A DNA stretch of 40,596 bases from a virus. Position numbers and translations under genes: made by a program. The notes under the pieces were generated by a model. It saw nothing but the letters and a program-made list of their open reading frames with translations. It was not told the DNA's origin and searched no databases. Below are positions 28,580 to 36,656 of this stretch, one piece after another; within the stretch, counting starts at the first letter, position 1; each line of letters opens with the position of its first letter. The stretch covers positions 1 to 40,596 of IMG/VR virus record IMGVR_UViG_3300046167_000087; one strand, given 5' to 3'.

Positions 28580-30475
28580 TTAGGTTAAGTCTACCATCTC
28601 ACAAACGTCACCACTACATGCCATTGTCTGACTTCCAGCTGTGTTGTCTTCGTTCTCGTAATCTGACAGTAATGACCAATCAATCTTGTTAGGCATTTGA
28701 CCTAGTGTCTCTAAGTATTTCTTTTTGTCAACATCTTGGTATGGTGCTTGTTGGTATGTATGTTCATTGAAAGGTAGGAATGACACACCACTCATCTCAT
28801 CAAAGTGTTTGTATACGAATGCTCCTACTTCAAACCACTCATCACTCTTAACATTAATTGTAACAGATGGTTTGTGTTCACACCAGTGACGTTGGTAAGT
28901 CAACCACATCTCAAGTTGTTCAATGGCTGTCATGTCAGCTGTAACTACAGCATCCTTAGGAGCTTTCATAGGGAAACTAAATACTGTTGTAGCATCTGGC
29001 TTCATTACATCTGGCTCATTAGGTATGCCCTGATCCATCATGAATTGTGTCAACGGATCTTTGTTGTCTCCACGTACAGTCCTAATATAATAGGCTGAGT
29101 GACGAGCATGAATGCCACTGCTAGAGTCAACCAATTGGCTGACAGTACCGCTTGGTTTATTACAGCTGATAGCAGCACTGACAGGGATACCAAGGCGTTC
29201 AGCCCAAGTAGCATTAGTAGTAACGGCGATTTGCTTAAGATGGTCAAGAGTCTTCTCCAATCCTTTGTTCTTGAGTGTCATCAATGGATTATCCATGACA
29301 CCTGTTAACGACACACCTAGTAGTCTTTCTTCTTCGGTGTTATTCTTCCAGACCTTACGTAAGTATGGGAACTTAGTATAGTTAGATTGAATAGTACCTA
29401 ATATAGTTGCAAGTCTTACCTTCTCAGATAAGGTGTCCAGTGTGTCTGTTGCTCTTACAACTACCTCTGTTAAGTTACAGAATTGTGACGGCCTCAAAAT
29501 TATTTCACTGCATGGGTTAGTGCCGAAGTCATAGTCAGCATCACGCCTACCATTCTTAGCAGCTTGTACCTTAGATGCTTGCCTGTTGAAGATACCACGT
29601 TCACCTGAACCTGATTCAACTAAGGCCATCCATTCTCTCATGAACGATAAGCTGTCAGGCTTCTCAGTGTATGACACAGAGTTGTTAGCTAATGCTCGTT
29701 GTGGATCGTTGTCCCACCATGAACCTGATTTAGCATGACGCATTCTGTCATCTGATAAATTACTCAATGAAATCATAGCACTACGGCGTACACCACCTAC
29801 CACAACTACCTCACCAATCTTACACATAATGTCATGGCACTCTAATGATGAGAGCCTACGTCCTTGTGCATCTTTAAATGTCTTGATGACAAAGGTGAAC
29901 AGGTCAACCAATGGAGCAGGTCCTGATGCTCTACCACCAAACGTTTTAAGAGGTGCACCTGCAGGTCGTACTTTAGATACATCCCATGTTGGTATTTCAC
30001 CACTGTAAAGTAATGCGATCATCTGACGTAGAGCCTTAGCCCAACCTTCCTTACTGTCTTTGACAACTATGTTAGTCTCACTGACAAATAGAGTTGGTAC
30101 TTCAGGTAGCTTCTGTACTGACTGACGTTCAACTGAGAACCCAACACCTGTACCACACAATAGAATAAACATAGCCTCATCGAATGCCTTAACATCATCG
30201 ACAGCTAAGTATGAACAGTTATACATACAGGTATTGTCACGTTCTGCAGCCTTACCTGCTGTCATCAATGATCTCATGCTAGGCATAACAGCTAAGTTTA
30301 GTATAGCTTCTTTGATTTCTTTCTTGGTAACTATGTCAGCTAAGTCACCTACAATATTATCCATGTACCTGTCTACTGTGTCACCCCAAGACTCACGGCC
30401 TTTACCTTCGTAGTATTTAGCATACCGTGACTTATGTATAAATGCTTGGTAATCTGTTGGTAAGTAGTTATTCAT
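28580..30475 (-). CDS. nrdJ: Class II (B12-dependent) ribonucleoside-triphosphate reductase
   Basis: A 631-aa monomeric RTPR-type enzyme that makes deoxynucleotides from ribonucleoside triphosphates using adenosylcobalamin, without oxygen-dependent subunits. Visible landmarks are CMYNCSY (C87, the likely first redox cysteine), LCGTGVGFSV (107-116), the active loop GTNPCSE (N320, C322, E324), and the C-terminal thioredoxin-exchange pair C-x4-C (C620, C625). It is shorter than the Lactobacillus enzyme (739 aa). It supplies dNTPs for phage replication and depends on the host's B12. It is the hallmark gene of cobaviruses and SIO1-like roseophages. The start overlaps the upstream stop (ATGA). Confidence 0.92.
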   Translation of the reverse strand: MNNYLPTDYQAFIHKSRYAKYYEGKGRESWGDTVDRYMDNIVGDLADIVTKKEIKEAILNLAVMPSMRSLMTAGKAAERDNTCMYNCSYLAVDDVKAFDEAMFILLCGTGVGFSVERQSVQKLPEVPTLFVSETNIVVKDSKEGWAKALRQMIALLYSGEIPTWDVSKVRPAGAPLKTFGGRASGPAPLVDLFTFVIKTFKDAQGRRLSSLECHDIMCKIGEVVVVGGVRRSAMISLSNLSDDRMRHAKSGSWWDNDPQRALANNSVSYTEKPDSLSFMREWMALVESGSGERGIFNRQASKVQAAKNGRRDADYDFGTNPCSEIILRPSQFCNLTEVVVRATDTLDTLSEKVRLATILGTIQSNYTKFPYLRKVWKNNTEEERLLGVSLTGVMDNPLMTLKNKGLEKTLDHLKQIAVTTNATWAERLGIPVSAAISCNKPSGTVSQLVDSSSGIHARHSAYYIRTVRGDNKDPLTQFMMDQGIPNEPDVMKPDATTVFSFPMKAPKDAVVTADMTAIEQLEMWLTYQRHWCEHKPSVTINVKSDEWFEVGAFVYKHFDEMSGVSFLPFNEHTYQQAPYQDVDKKKYLETLGQMPNKIDWSLLSDYENEDNTAGSQTMACSGDVCEMVDLT

Positions 30476-30663
30476 TCTTTAGTTCCCCTATCTTTCTTGT
30501 CTTCTTTGAACCAGATCATACGATCAATTTCTCCACGAGTAAGACCTATATCTTTTAACTCCCTATCTGTCAACTTATTTAAATGTTTAACTGCATCTCT
30601 ATGTAGCTGCCATGTAATCAGATAATTAATAAATCTATACCACCAACGTCCGAATGCTTTCAT
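30472..30663 (-). CDS. DUF1127-type small protein
   Basis: A 63-aa protein. The segment HLNKLTDRELKDIGLTRGEI (about residues 28-47) is the DUF1127 signature of small proteins that are very common in alphaproteobacteria. It is preceded by an Arg/Trp-rich N-terminus (GRWWYRFINYLITWQLHRD). Some bacterial members bind RNA and affect RNA turnover and metabolism. A phage copy between a MazG-like gene and RNR suggests host RNA or metabolic control. Function here is inferred. Start and stop overlap both neighbours by 4 nt. Confidence 0.75.
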   Translation of the reverse strand: MKAFGRWWYRFINYLITWQLHRDAVKHLNKLTDRELKDIGLTRGEIDRMIWFKEDKKDRGTKE

Positions 30664-31007
30664 CTTTTATCCCCTGATCCTTTAAGAACACCACGTTCAT
30701 ATCTATCTGACAACTTACTAATATTCCTATTTGCTAACTTAGATAAGCTAGTGTTATGTTGCCTAGCAAACTCACTGACAAACCACAGTACATCACCTAG
30801 CTCATCTAATACGTCACCATGTGGGTATGACATCTCATCTTTACGATACCACTTAGCTAACTTACCTGTAAGCTCACCAACCTCAGCTGACAAACCTAAA
30901 CTTAAATATTCTAATGCTCTATTCTCAGGATAAATAGCTGTGGTTGCAGCTGCCCTTTGATACTCATCTAATGTTTTTACTTTAGTCACTCTTCTATCCT
31001 TTTCCAT
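30660..31007 (-). CDS. MazG-like nucleotide pyrophosphohydrolase
   Basis: A 115-aa protein with the all-alpha NTP pyrophosphatase pattern: LGLSAEVGELTGKLAKWYRK (about residues 37-56, E-x-G-E) and VLDELGDVLWFVSEFA (about 66-81, E-x-x-D). These acidic residues bind Mg2+ in the family, which hydrolyses (d)NTPs and, in some members, (p)ppGpp-like alarmones. In marine phages MazG is often proposed to modulate host starvation signalling or clean the nucleotide pool. Sitting upstream of RNR suits the latter. Confidence 0.8.
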   Translation of the reverse strand: MEKDRRVTKVKTLDEYQRAAATTAIYPENRALEYLSLGLSAEVGELTGKLAKWYRKDEMSYPHGDVLDELGDVLWFVSEFARQHNTSLSKLANRNISKLSDRYERGVLKGSGDKR

Positions 31008-31171
31008 TCTTCTAATTCTGCATCTAGATTAAAGTAATCTTCGACATCTATTCTCTTCTCGTCTACAAGCCATGCCACCACATACTCTTCTGGTATTTCG
31101 TTCTGTTCAAGGAGAAGTTCTAGTCCATAATTTTGGACAAGAGCACGAATTTTACTATCATAATCAAACAT
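30986..31171 (-). CDS. Small acidic hypothetical
   Basis: 61 aa from the ATG at 31171; a TTG two codons earlier is not needed. It is acidic and helical: FDYDSKIRALVQNYGLELLL, then EEYVVAWLVDEKRIDVEDYF. It overlaps the MazG-like gene start by 22 nt. The early part resembles small phage regulators only in composition, and no family is recognised. Confidence 0.5.
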   Translation of the reverse strand: MFDYDSKIRALVQNYGLELLLEQNEIPEEYVVAWLVDEKRIDVEDYFNLDAELEEWKRIEE

Positions 31172-31177
31172 TGTCAA
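31149..31177 (-). promoter_or_regulatory. Possible internal leftward promoter
   Basis: On the minus strand TTGACA (31177-31172), 17 nt, then TAAAAT (31154-31149). Transcription would begin near 31142 inside the small acidic gene and could add expression of the MazG-like, DUF1127 and RNR genes. The TTGACA also lies in the ribosome binding region, so it may be chance. Confidence 0.35.
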
Positions 31178-31548
31178 CTACCCTTTTTCTTTTCTTTAGT
31201 CCATTCGACAGGAATAATTTCTTTTGCAAACTTGAATCCGTTCTTTGTACACCAATCACCATATGTAGTCTTAGAACCCTTATACAATTTAGCTGCAGGG
31301 TTGCTGAATACAAAACGAATATCATGTTCGGGGTGTTGTGCCTTGACCATTAAATGCTTGGTTCTATCTGAGTGAATGAACCGCCCTTTTGTTTCGATTA
31401 TTATACCATTGTCAAGCACAAAGTCAGGGGTATATGTTTTAAATCTTAAGTCTTGCCATTTGATACGCATCTTTTCGTATTCAAATTTAATCTTTAGTTT
31501 CTTGAGGTAGGCTGCTGTCCTCTTCTCTAAGCCTGATCTGAAACGCAT
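31174..31548 (-). CDS. Endonuclease I (Holliday junction resolvase, T7 gp3-like)
   Basis: A 124-aa protein. The catalytic set of T7 endonuclease I is visible: E8 (RSGLEKR), D42 (YTPDFVLDNG), E52 and K54 (IIETKGRF). It resolves branched phage DNA and helps break down host DNA. The length is a little below T7 gp3 (149 aa). It overlaps the exonuclease gene by 22 nt, as the two recombination enzymes act together. Confidence 0.88.
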   Translation of the reverse strand: MRFRSGLEKRTAAYLKKLKIKFEYEKMRIKWQDLRFKTYTPDFVLDNGIIIETKGRFIHSDRTKHLMVKAQHPEHDIRFVFSNPAAKLYKGSKTTYGDWCTKNGFKFAKEIIPVEWTKEKKKGS

Positions 31549-32246
31549 TTAGGCGGCTCCCATATTTGGTTCTCGTAACGTCTAAGCCAGAGTAGTCTAG
31601 CATTCTCAATGACCCTTGCCTCATCCCCACCATAGGAACGTAAGCATTCCTCATACATACCAGCCTCAGTTGTACAGTCAGCCAAGATCTTATCAGCTTT
31701 CTTAGGGCCGATACCGTATAATCCAATGATGTTATCAGCCTTGTCACCTGTAAGGATTTGAGTATAGAAGAAACGTAAGCCTTCAAACTCACCCATCTCT
31801 GTCATTGTACGTTTGTTAGGGTTGTAGTGTGAGCATGGTATCTGCAGCATGTCCTTGTCTATAGATATGACAATAGATTCTTTACCATAGTTAGTAGCCC
31901 ATATACCACATAGGTCATCAGCCTCTTCACCTTTGGATACAACAGCATCCCAATTCTTTATCATGTGGTTACGTATATCTTGTAGGTGCTGAGGTTTCTC
32001 TGTGTTCTTACGGTTACCTTTGTACTCATGTGTAATCGAGTACTTGTACCTGAAGTTACCTTTACCTGTCAGGAATACTTGGTACTGCTCAGGGTCTAGT
32101 TCCCACATCACTTCGTTAAGTGATTGCTCAAGTATCTCATCTAGTTTGTCTAGTGCATCCTCAACTGGATCGTTCTCACATGAGAAAGCTGCACGATATG
32201 CAAACGGATCACCATCTACTAGCACCTGTTTAGGTTTTGTCAACAT
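31527..32246 (-). CDS. 5'-3' exonuclease (FEN-like, T7 gp6-like)
   Basis: A 239-aa structure-specific nuclease. It has N-terminal LVDGDPFAYRA (acidic metal site), the arch region YKGNRKNTEKPQ, GEEADD (about residues 107-112), VISIDKDMLQIP, and TGDKADNIIGLYGIGPKKAD, a helix-hairpin-helix typical of FEN nucleases. It removes RNA primers and processes DNA ends and host DNA. The ATG has AAAGGA upstream and sits just after the terminator at 32268-32296. Confidence 0.88.
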   Translation of the reverse strand: MLTKPKQVLVDGDPFAYRAAFSCENDPVEDALDKLDEILEQSLNEVMWELDPEQYQVFLTGKGNFRYKYSITHEYKGNRKNTEKPQHLQDIRNHMIKNWDAVVSKGEEADDLCGIWATNYGKESIVISIDKDMLQIPCSHYNPNKRTMTEMGEFEGLRFFYTQILTGDKADNIIGLYGIGPKKADKILADCTTEAGMYEECLRSYGGDEARVIENARLLWLRRYENQIWEPPKCVSDQA

Positions 32247-32267
32247 AGATATAATCCTTTATATATT

Positions 32268-32296
32268 AAAAAGAGCACCCCAATTAAGGGATGCCC
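32268..32296 (-). terminator. Leftward intrinsic terminator after the SSB gene
   Basis: On the minus strand GGGCATCCC (32296-32288) pairs with GGGGTGCTC (32281-32273) in nine pairs, two G-U, with a TTAATT loop, followed by TTTTT (32272-32268). It would end most SSB transcripts and lower expression of the nuclease genes beyond. Confidence 0.75.
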
Positions 32297-32315
32297 AAGT
32301 CGGAGAGGGAAACTT

Positions 32316-32804
32316 TTACCAACGATCTTCTGTGGCTAATTCTTCATATGGTACGTGCTCTAAGATACCAATCTTTTCTAGGCGTACAGATGCTGTTGAT
32401 CCTTCACCATAAATAGATAGCTTAACCTTAGCTGTTGTACCATTACCTAGTGCACCATCCTCTACAAAGTCCCACTTAGAACTTGTAGTACCTTTGGTTA
32501 CTGAAGGTGCGCCACCGAAATCATCAATGCCAGATGGGTGTACGTTAGGACGTTTAAGTTTCATCCCTACCTTACCACCTGCTGCATCAATAGGTTTAAT
32601 CATTTGGTTACCCATTGCTGTCTCAGGGAAACCCATTGCAATCATACGATTAACTTCTTCACTGTCTTTAGGTACAAACATTGTGTTGTACTGACCTTGT
32701 GTATTTACATGGTAATCTGAGTTGTCCATGTTGTCTTGGAATACACGAGCATAGTATAAAGATCCTTCGAATATACCGTATTTAGTTTTCTTTTTATCAG
32801 CCAT
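32316..32804 (-). CDS. ssb: Single-stranded DNA binding protein (gp2.5-like)
   Basis: A 162-aa protein with the OB-fold-like pattern of T7-type SSBs: YGIFEGSLYYARVFQDNMDN, later GAPSVTKGTTSSKWDFVEDG and TTAKVKLSIYGEG. It ends in an acidic tail with a final aromatic residue (ELATEDRW), as in gp2.5, where the tail contacts the polymerase and helicase. It has its own likely promoter (32837-32865) and terminator (32268-32296), which fits high expression. Confidence 0.82.
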   Translation of the reverse strand: MADKKKTKYGIFEGSLYYARVFQDNMDNSDYHVNTQGQYNTMFVPKDSEEVNRMIAMGFPETAMGNQMIKPIDAAGGKVGMKLKRPNVHPSGIDDFGGAPSVTKGTTSSKWDFVEDGALGNGTTAKVKLSIYGEGSTASVRLEKIGILEHVPYEELATEDRW

Positions 32805-32836
32805 ATCAATTTCCTTTTTTAGCTTCTGATTTAGTT

Positions 32837-32865
32837 ACAATATAAATAATTAATTGTGTTGTCAA
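32837..32865 (-). promoter_or_regulatory. Leftward promoter for the SSB gene
   Basis: On the minus strand TTGACA (32865-32860), 17-nt spacer, TATTGT (32842-32837). The start would be near 32830, giving a short leader with AAAAAAGGAAA before the ATG at 32804. Together with the downstream terminator it makes the SSB gene a stand-alone unit. Confidence 0.5.
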
Positions 32866-32907
32866 TACAAAAATTATAGGTGAAAGTGCTACAAGATAGG
32901 GAAACAT

Positions 32908-33966
32908 TTAGTGAGTGTCCTTCCAGTTACGTCCGATGTCAGTTGACCCTGCTAATGGGCATACCATATTAAACTTCTCTCCTATGTCAACAAAAGATTG
33001 ACGTTGCATAGCACCTAGTTCCTCAGCTGTTGCATAATTACCACACACTTCAGTCTGCCATTCATCATGAGGCCATGTGACAAGCTTAAAGTCTATACCT
33101 TTATCCTTAGCTTGACGTACCCATTGTAGTGCTGAGTGTTTCATGATGACAGACTCACCATTCTGCAGCATACCTGCGAGTGTCTTATGTTCAGATGGTA
33201 CTAGAACCTTACGTCCATCCATACCTTTGAACCAACCTCGTTTAGCTATGTGTGGTATGACTTTTTTCTTTAGGTTAGCAAGTCCTTGGATTGATTCCAT
33301 AAAGTTCTCGACACATTGACTAGCCTCACGTTGATTGACACGTAGTATCTGAGCTATCTTACCTGTACCTGCCCCTAGTAGGAATGCATAGATGAAAGTC
33401 TTAGCATCATCTCTTGTTATGTGTGACATACCTAATGCTTTCTTGTTCAGGTTGTGTATGTCAGTCTCGTTCTCTTTCTTACCTGACACAATAGCATCCA
33501 CATATTCTTCTGACTTCATTAGATGTGCAAGTACTCGCAGCTGAATCCCTTCAGCATCCGTACCCACTAGGTAGTTACCTTTCTCAACACCCCATAAGGC
33601 ACGGAACTGTCCATCGTATCTATGCTTAACCTCTTCCACAGCTGACTTAGGTGTACCGTGAAACTCAGATGGTATGTTAGCTTGGTTAGGTGCTGAGTGA
33701 GCCATACGTCCTGTCCATGCCCCAATGTGTGTGAACCTACCATGTATTCGGTGGTCATCACCACAATGTCCTAGCCATTCAACCAAAGATGATCTCCTAC
33801 CTTCAAGTGTCAACCACTCAGCTAATCTTTTGCCACCTGCAGGGGCTTCATCAGGTAGTGTCTCAAGGTTAGCTTCAGATAATGTCCAACCATAACGTGC
33901 AAACTTATCTCCACGATCTCTGTTTTTGTTCTCTATCATATTGTATGTGTCCCTTTGTTTTCTCAT
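32908..33966 (-). CDS. DNA polymerase, polymerase part
   Basis: A 352-aa open frame. Motif A is VGTDAEGIQLRVLAH (D137), the O-helix is RDDAKTFIYAFLLGAG (R165, K169, Y173) and motif C is PHDEWQTEV (H300, D301, E302). Y173 corresponds to T7 Y526 / E. coli F762, and L177 replaces the tyrosine of T7 Y530 / E. coli Y766. The first ATG has no ribosome binding site, supporting a frame break rather than a separate gene. Confidence 0.8.
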   Translation of the reverse strand: MRKQRDTYNMIENKNRDRGDKFARYGWTLSEANLETLPDEAPAGGKRLAEWLTLEGRRSSLVEWLGHCGDDHRIHGRFTHIGAWTGRMAHSAPNQANIPSEFHGTPKSAVEEVKHRYDGQFRALWGVEKGNYLVGTDAEGIQLRVLAHLMKSEEYVDAIVSGKKENETDIHNLNKKALGMSHITRDDAKTFIYAFLLGAGTGKIAQILRVNQREASQCVENFMESIQGLANLKKKVIPHIAKRGWFKGMDGRKVLVPSEHKTLAGMLQNGESVIMKHSALQWVRQAKDKGIDFKLVTWPHDEWQTEVCGNYATAEELGAMQRQSFVDIGEKFNMVCPLAGSTDIGRNWKDTH

Positions 33967-34819
33967 ATGGCTGCCAACCAGCTTCCCATAGTCTTTCTAT
34001 TCTCATCTTAGGTGATGCTGGATTAAACTCTATCCAATCGTAGCACACTAAGTCGGGTGGGTTAGCTGACCAATCAACTGTTGTCTTAAAGTATTTCTCT
34101 TGTGCTTTCTTTACACTTGACATAACAGTACCATCCTTTTTCTTTCGGTACTTAATCCTGTTCACCTCTTCTAATTGTGGTGGGAAATCACGTTGGAAAC
34201 TTTCAGTTAGTTCTATCATGCGTAGCTCAACCTCATCCAAGAGGTGTTCAGCTTTATCTTTCTCGAAGTAGAACCCTGCGTCTGTCATCTCTTCACATAA
34301 GATCTGTATGTCATGTTCACATTTGATAGCATCCTGTAGATCAGGGTCAAAGATACTAGACTTAAACTTATTGTATAGTCTAACTGTAACCTCAACATCC
34401 TGATGACAATAGTCAATCATCTCTTGTGTCAATACTTCGAACTGATCAAACCCAATCTTAAACTCACCTAGCCTTTGACCCCATGCCTTGAGACTGTGAC
34501 CACCCTTGATGCTGTAGTCTATAAGCCTTGACATAATCAATGTGTCAATGACATCAGTTGGTTTAATAATCTCAGGGTATGCTATGAGTAAGGGGTTCAG
34601 CAGCTTGTTTATTACTTTAACATCGAACCCTATCCCATTGTGAAATACGAACTTATCTGTTTGTTGACACAGTAAGTAGAAGGCTTCTCTCTCTTCAGGT
34701 ATGGTACAAACATTAAGGAACTGGTACTTCTCATTGGTGTCAACATCCTGAGCACAGATGACATGTATCTTAGTAGCATCCAATGCGTCAGTCTCAATGT
34801 CCATTGCTAATATTTTCAT
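32908..34819 (-). CDS. DNA polymerase, family A, whole gene (two frames)
   Basis: The gene encodes a T7 gp5-like polymerase of about 637 aa, but in two overlapping frames joined near 33920. The first frame reads DREQKQRSWR-stop and the second begins upstream in frame (IENKNRDRGDKFARYGWTLS). Dropping one A from the A5 run at about 33924-33928 would give a continuous DREQNRDRGDKFA. Proofreading and polymerase motifs are all intact. It replicates the genome with the primase-helicase and SSB. The split may be a consensus error, a +1 frameshift site or two true subunits. Confidence 0.85.
33905..34819 (-). CDS. DNA polymerase, 3'-5' exonuclease part
   Basis: 304 aa from the ATG at 34819, which overlaps the upstream stop as ATGA; an upstream in-frame ATG at 34876 is less likely. 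It has Exo I MKILAMDIETDA (D-x-E), Exo II FHNGIGFDVKVIN, and Exo III YCHQDVEVTVRLYN (Y-x3-D). It ends out of frame near its stop. As a separate product it would be a stand-alone proofreading exonuclease. Confidence 0.8.
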   Translation of the reverse strand: MKILAMDIETDALDATKIHVICAQDVDTNEKYQFLNVCTIPEEREAFYLLCQQTDKFVFHNGIGFDVKVINKLLNPLLIAYPEIIKPTDVIDTLIMSRLIDYSIKGGHSLKAWGQRLGEFKIGFDQFEVLTQEMIDYCHQDVEVTVRLYNKFKSSIFDPDLQDAIKCEHDIQILCEEMTDAGFYFEKDKAEHLLDEVELRMIELTESFQRDFPPQLEEVNRIKYRKKKDGTVMSSVKKAQEKYFKTTVDWSANPPDLVCYDWIEFNPASPKMRIERLWEAGWQPYEKTKGHIQYDREQKQRSWR

Positions 34820-35028
34820 TCGTAATCCCTGTCTTGCCATGTAGCCCATAAACATAGAGCTAATTCCCAAGGCCATATGATAGCTTTCATTCTCATAGTT
34901 GTAGTATTCCTAGGTGCTTCAAGTATTATGTGTATCGTATTCATCAGTATGTAATGGTTAACAATACCCACAAAATAAATGCATGCTGCTATGTAAACTA
35001 AAGGATCATATTCTAATAGTTCTTGCAT
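34816..35028 (-). CDS. Small membrane protein between helicase and polymerase
   Basis: A 70-aa protein with two hydrophobic stretches (PLVYIAACIYFVGIVNHYIL, about residues 9-28, and IIWPWELALCLWATW, about 50-64). Its ATG overlaps the primase-helicase stop and its TGA overlaps the polymerase ATG, so translation is coupled. It could tether the replisome to the membrane, but no family is recognised. Confidence 0.5.
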   Translation of the reverse strand: MQELLEYDPLVYIAACIYFVGIVNHYILMNTIHIILEAPRNTTTMRMKAIIWPWELALCLWATWQDRDYE

Positions 35029-36656
35029 CAGTACTCTCCATATTTTTCTGACAGAGTAAAGCTATCTGTATTGAAAGTCAACTGACCTGCATATCCTGTC
35101 GGTCCAACTGGTCTGTTCTTTGTGACAAGAAGTTTGGTTGTATTTCTTTCATCAATATCTTCTGACATCTTATCTCGTTGTAACTCAACAACAACTGATG
35201 CTCTTTGCTCTATCATACGGCAATACTTAACAGCACCATCATCATTGGTATGTCCGATTGTTACAATGCCAACACCTAACTCAGCAGCTAACTTAGATAG
35301 CCTGACAGATAGATCAGCTAGGAATTGTTCTTTGCTTTCATCACCACCCATGTTAGCTGCAATATCTTGGATAGGTTCAAAGAATATATACTGAACACCA
35401 CATGCTTGTGACAAATACCTGATGTGTCCTAGTATATCTATAGGGTCATCCTCATCATTCAAGAAGAACTGATATAGTCTCTCATCTTTGGTTAGCTTAA
35501 CGATAGCATCATGTACTTTCTGTTCAGCACTAGCCTGAGCTATGAGATCCTTACGTGTCAGGTTATCCTTTAGTTCGTATGACACCAACCCAAGTAGTGA
35601 TCTAAGTTTTGTCTCTTCCATATGCCAAGCTGCAATGCTTATCTCAGGGTGCTTGGTAAGTATGTGGTACTCTAAGTATCTCATGAACTCAGTCTTACCT
35701 ATACCTGTTTGTGCCTTGAACAAGGTGAAGTGACCCTGCATCAGACCCATACATAAATCATCGAACTCTTGTACCCCTGTCTCGACATACACATGGCTCT
35801 CACTATTGTTATACATCTTAAGGAACTGATCTGATGTATTGATTATGTTCTCAGGTGTATACTTCTTAGCATTGAACCATGCATTATAAAATTCATTACG
35901 AGCACCTGCCTCTAGGAACTCATTAGCATCTTTGTATTTGTCATGTTGTACCCTGTATACTTTGTTAGGGTATAGGTTAGCTATCCTTTGTGCTACAGCA
36001 TTCCCTTGTTCATCATGTTCAATGGATAGTATGATCTTCTCGAATGATCCTAACCAATCTGCTGCTTTAGTCCAAAGTTTATTCGATGGTGTAGCTGATG
36101 GTAGTGACACAAAAGCTGATGAATACTTAGTTGAATTACACATTTGGTATGCTGACATAGCATCTAGTTCACCCTCAGTTATGGTGACAATCTTACCTGA
36201 CCCAGCATTCCAATGGTTCATACCGAATAGTTCATCTGACTTAAGGTTGGTAGCTCTAAATTCTTTTGGAAAAAATCTAGTCTTTATACCACCTGAAGGG
36301 TATGGGTATTCTTGCTTCACCTCTTTACCATTGCTGTCAAGGTATGTCTTAACACCATAGAACTGCATAGTCTCTCTGCTTATTGATCTTACTGACCTGT
36401 ACACTGATGTTAGTACTTCGGTAGGTACAGGTTTAATCTGCGTTTGTTGTGGGTTCATATCCCATCCATCCTTTTGCTCTTGCCCCATTACAGGGTATGT
36501 TTCTTCTGCCCATTCGAACTTACTATCTTTAGTCCTAGGATAAACTCTTTCGCAGCTATGACACCTGCCTGAACAGCTCTCAGTATTGTAGCTGAAGGCA
36601 TCTGTGCTGCCACAGTCCTCATATGGACATTCCTTATGGCTTAACCAATTACTCAT
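35028..36656 (-). CDS. Primase-helicase (T7 gp4-like)
   Basis: 542 aa from the ATG at 36656, which overlaps the upstream stop (ATGA); an earlier in-frame ATG adds five residues and is unlikely. It has an N-terminal zinc-binding domain (C10, C15, C32, C35), a TOPRIM-type primase with VTITEGELDAMSAY, then a RecA-like helicase with Walker A AQTGIGKTEF, FFLNDEDDPIDIL, and VTIGHTNDDG. It unwinds DNA and lays down primers at the fork. The length matches gp4 (566 aa). Confidence 0.93.
   Translation of the reverse strand: MSNWLSHKECPYEDCGSTDAFSYNTESCSGRCHSCERVYPRTKDSKFEWAEETYPVMGQEQKDGWDMNPQQTQIKPVPTEVLTSVYRSVRSISRETMQFYGVKTYLDSNGKEVKQEYPYPSGGIKTRFFPKEFRATNLKSDELFGMNHWNAGSGKIVTITEGELDAMSAYQMCNSTKYSSAFVSLPSATPSNKLWTKAADWLGSFEKIILSIEHDEQGNAVAQRIANLYPNKVYRVQHDKYKDANEFLEAGARNEFYNAWFNAKKYTPENIINTSDQFLKMYNNSESHVYVETGVQEFDDLCMGLMQGHFTLFKAQTGIGKTEFMRYLEYHILTKHPEISIAAWHMEETKLRSLLGLVSYELKDNLTRKDLIAQASAEQKVHDAIVKLTKDERLYQFFLNDEDDPIDILGHIRYLSQACGVQYIFFEPIQDIAANMGGDESKEQFLADLSVRLSKLAAELGVGIVTIGHTNDDGAVKYCRMIEQRASVVVELQRDKMSEDIDERNTTKLLVTKNRPVGPTGYAGQLTFNTDSFTLSEKYGEY

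Noticed and set aside
31380-31402. TTGACA and TATAAT close together in the endonuclease I gene
   Set aside because: On the minus strand the boxes are only four bases apart, so they cannot act as a sigma70 promoter.
33905-33966. A programmed -1 frameshift in the DNA polymerase gene
   Set aside because: The frames require +1, and no X-XXY-YYZ heptamer is in the right phase, so a classic -1 slippery site does not apply.
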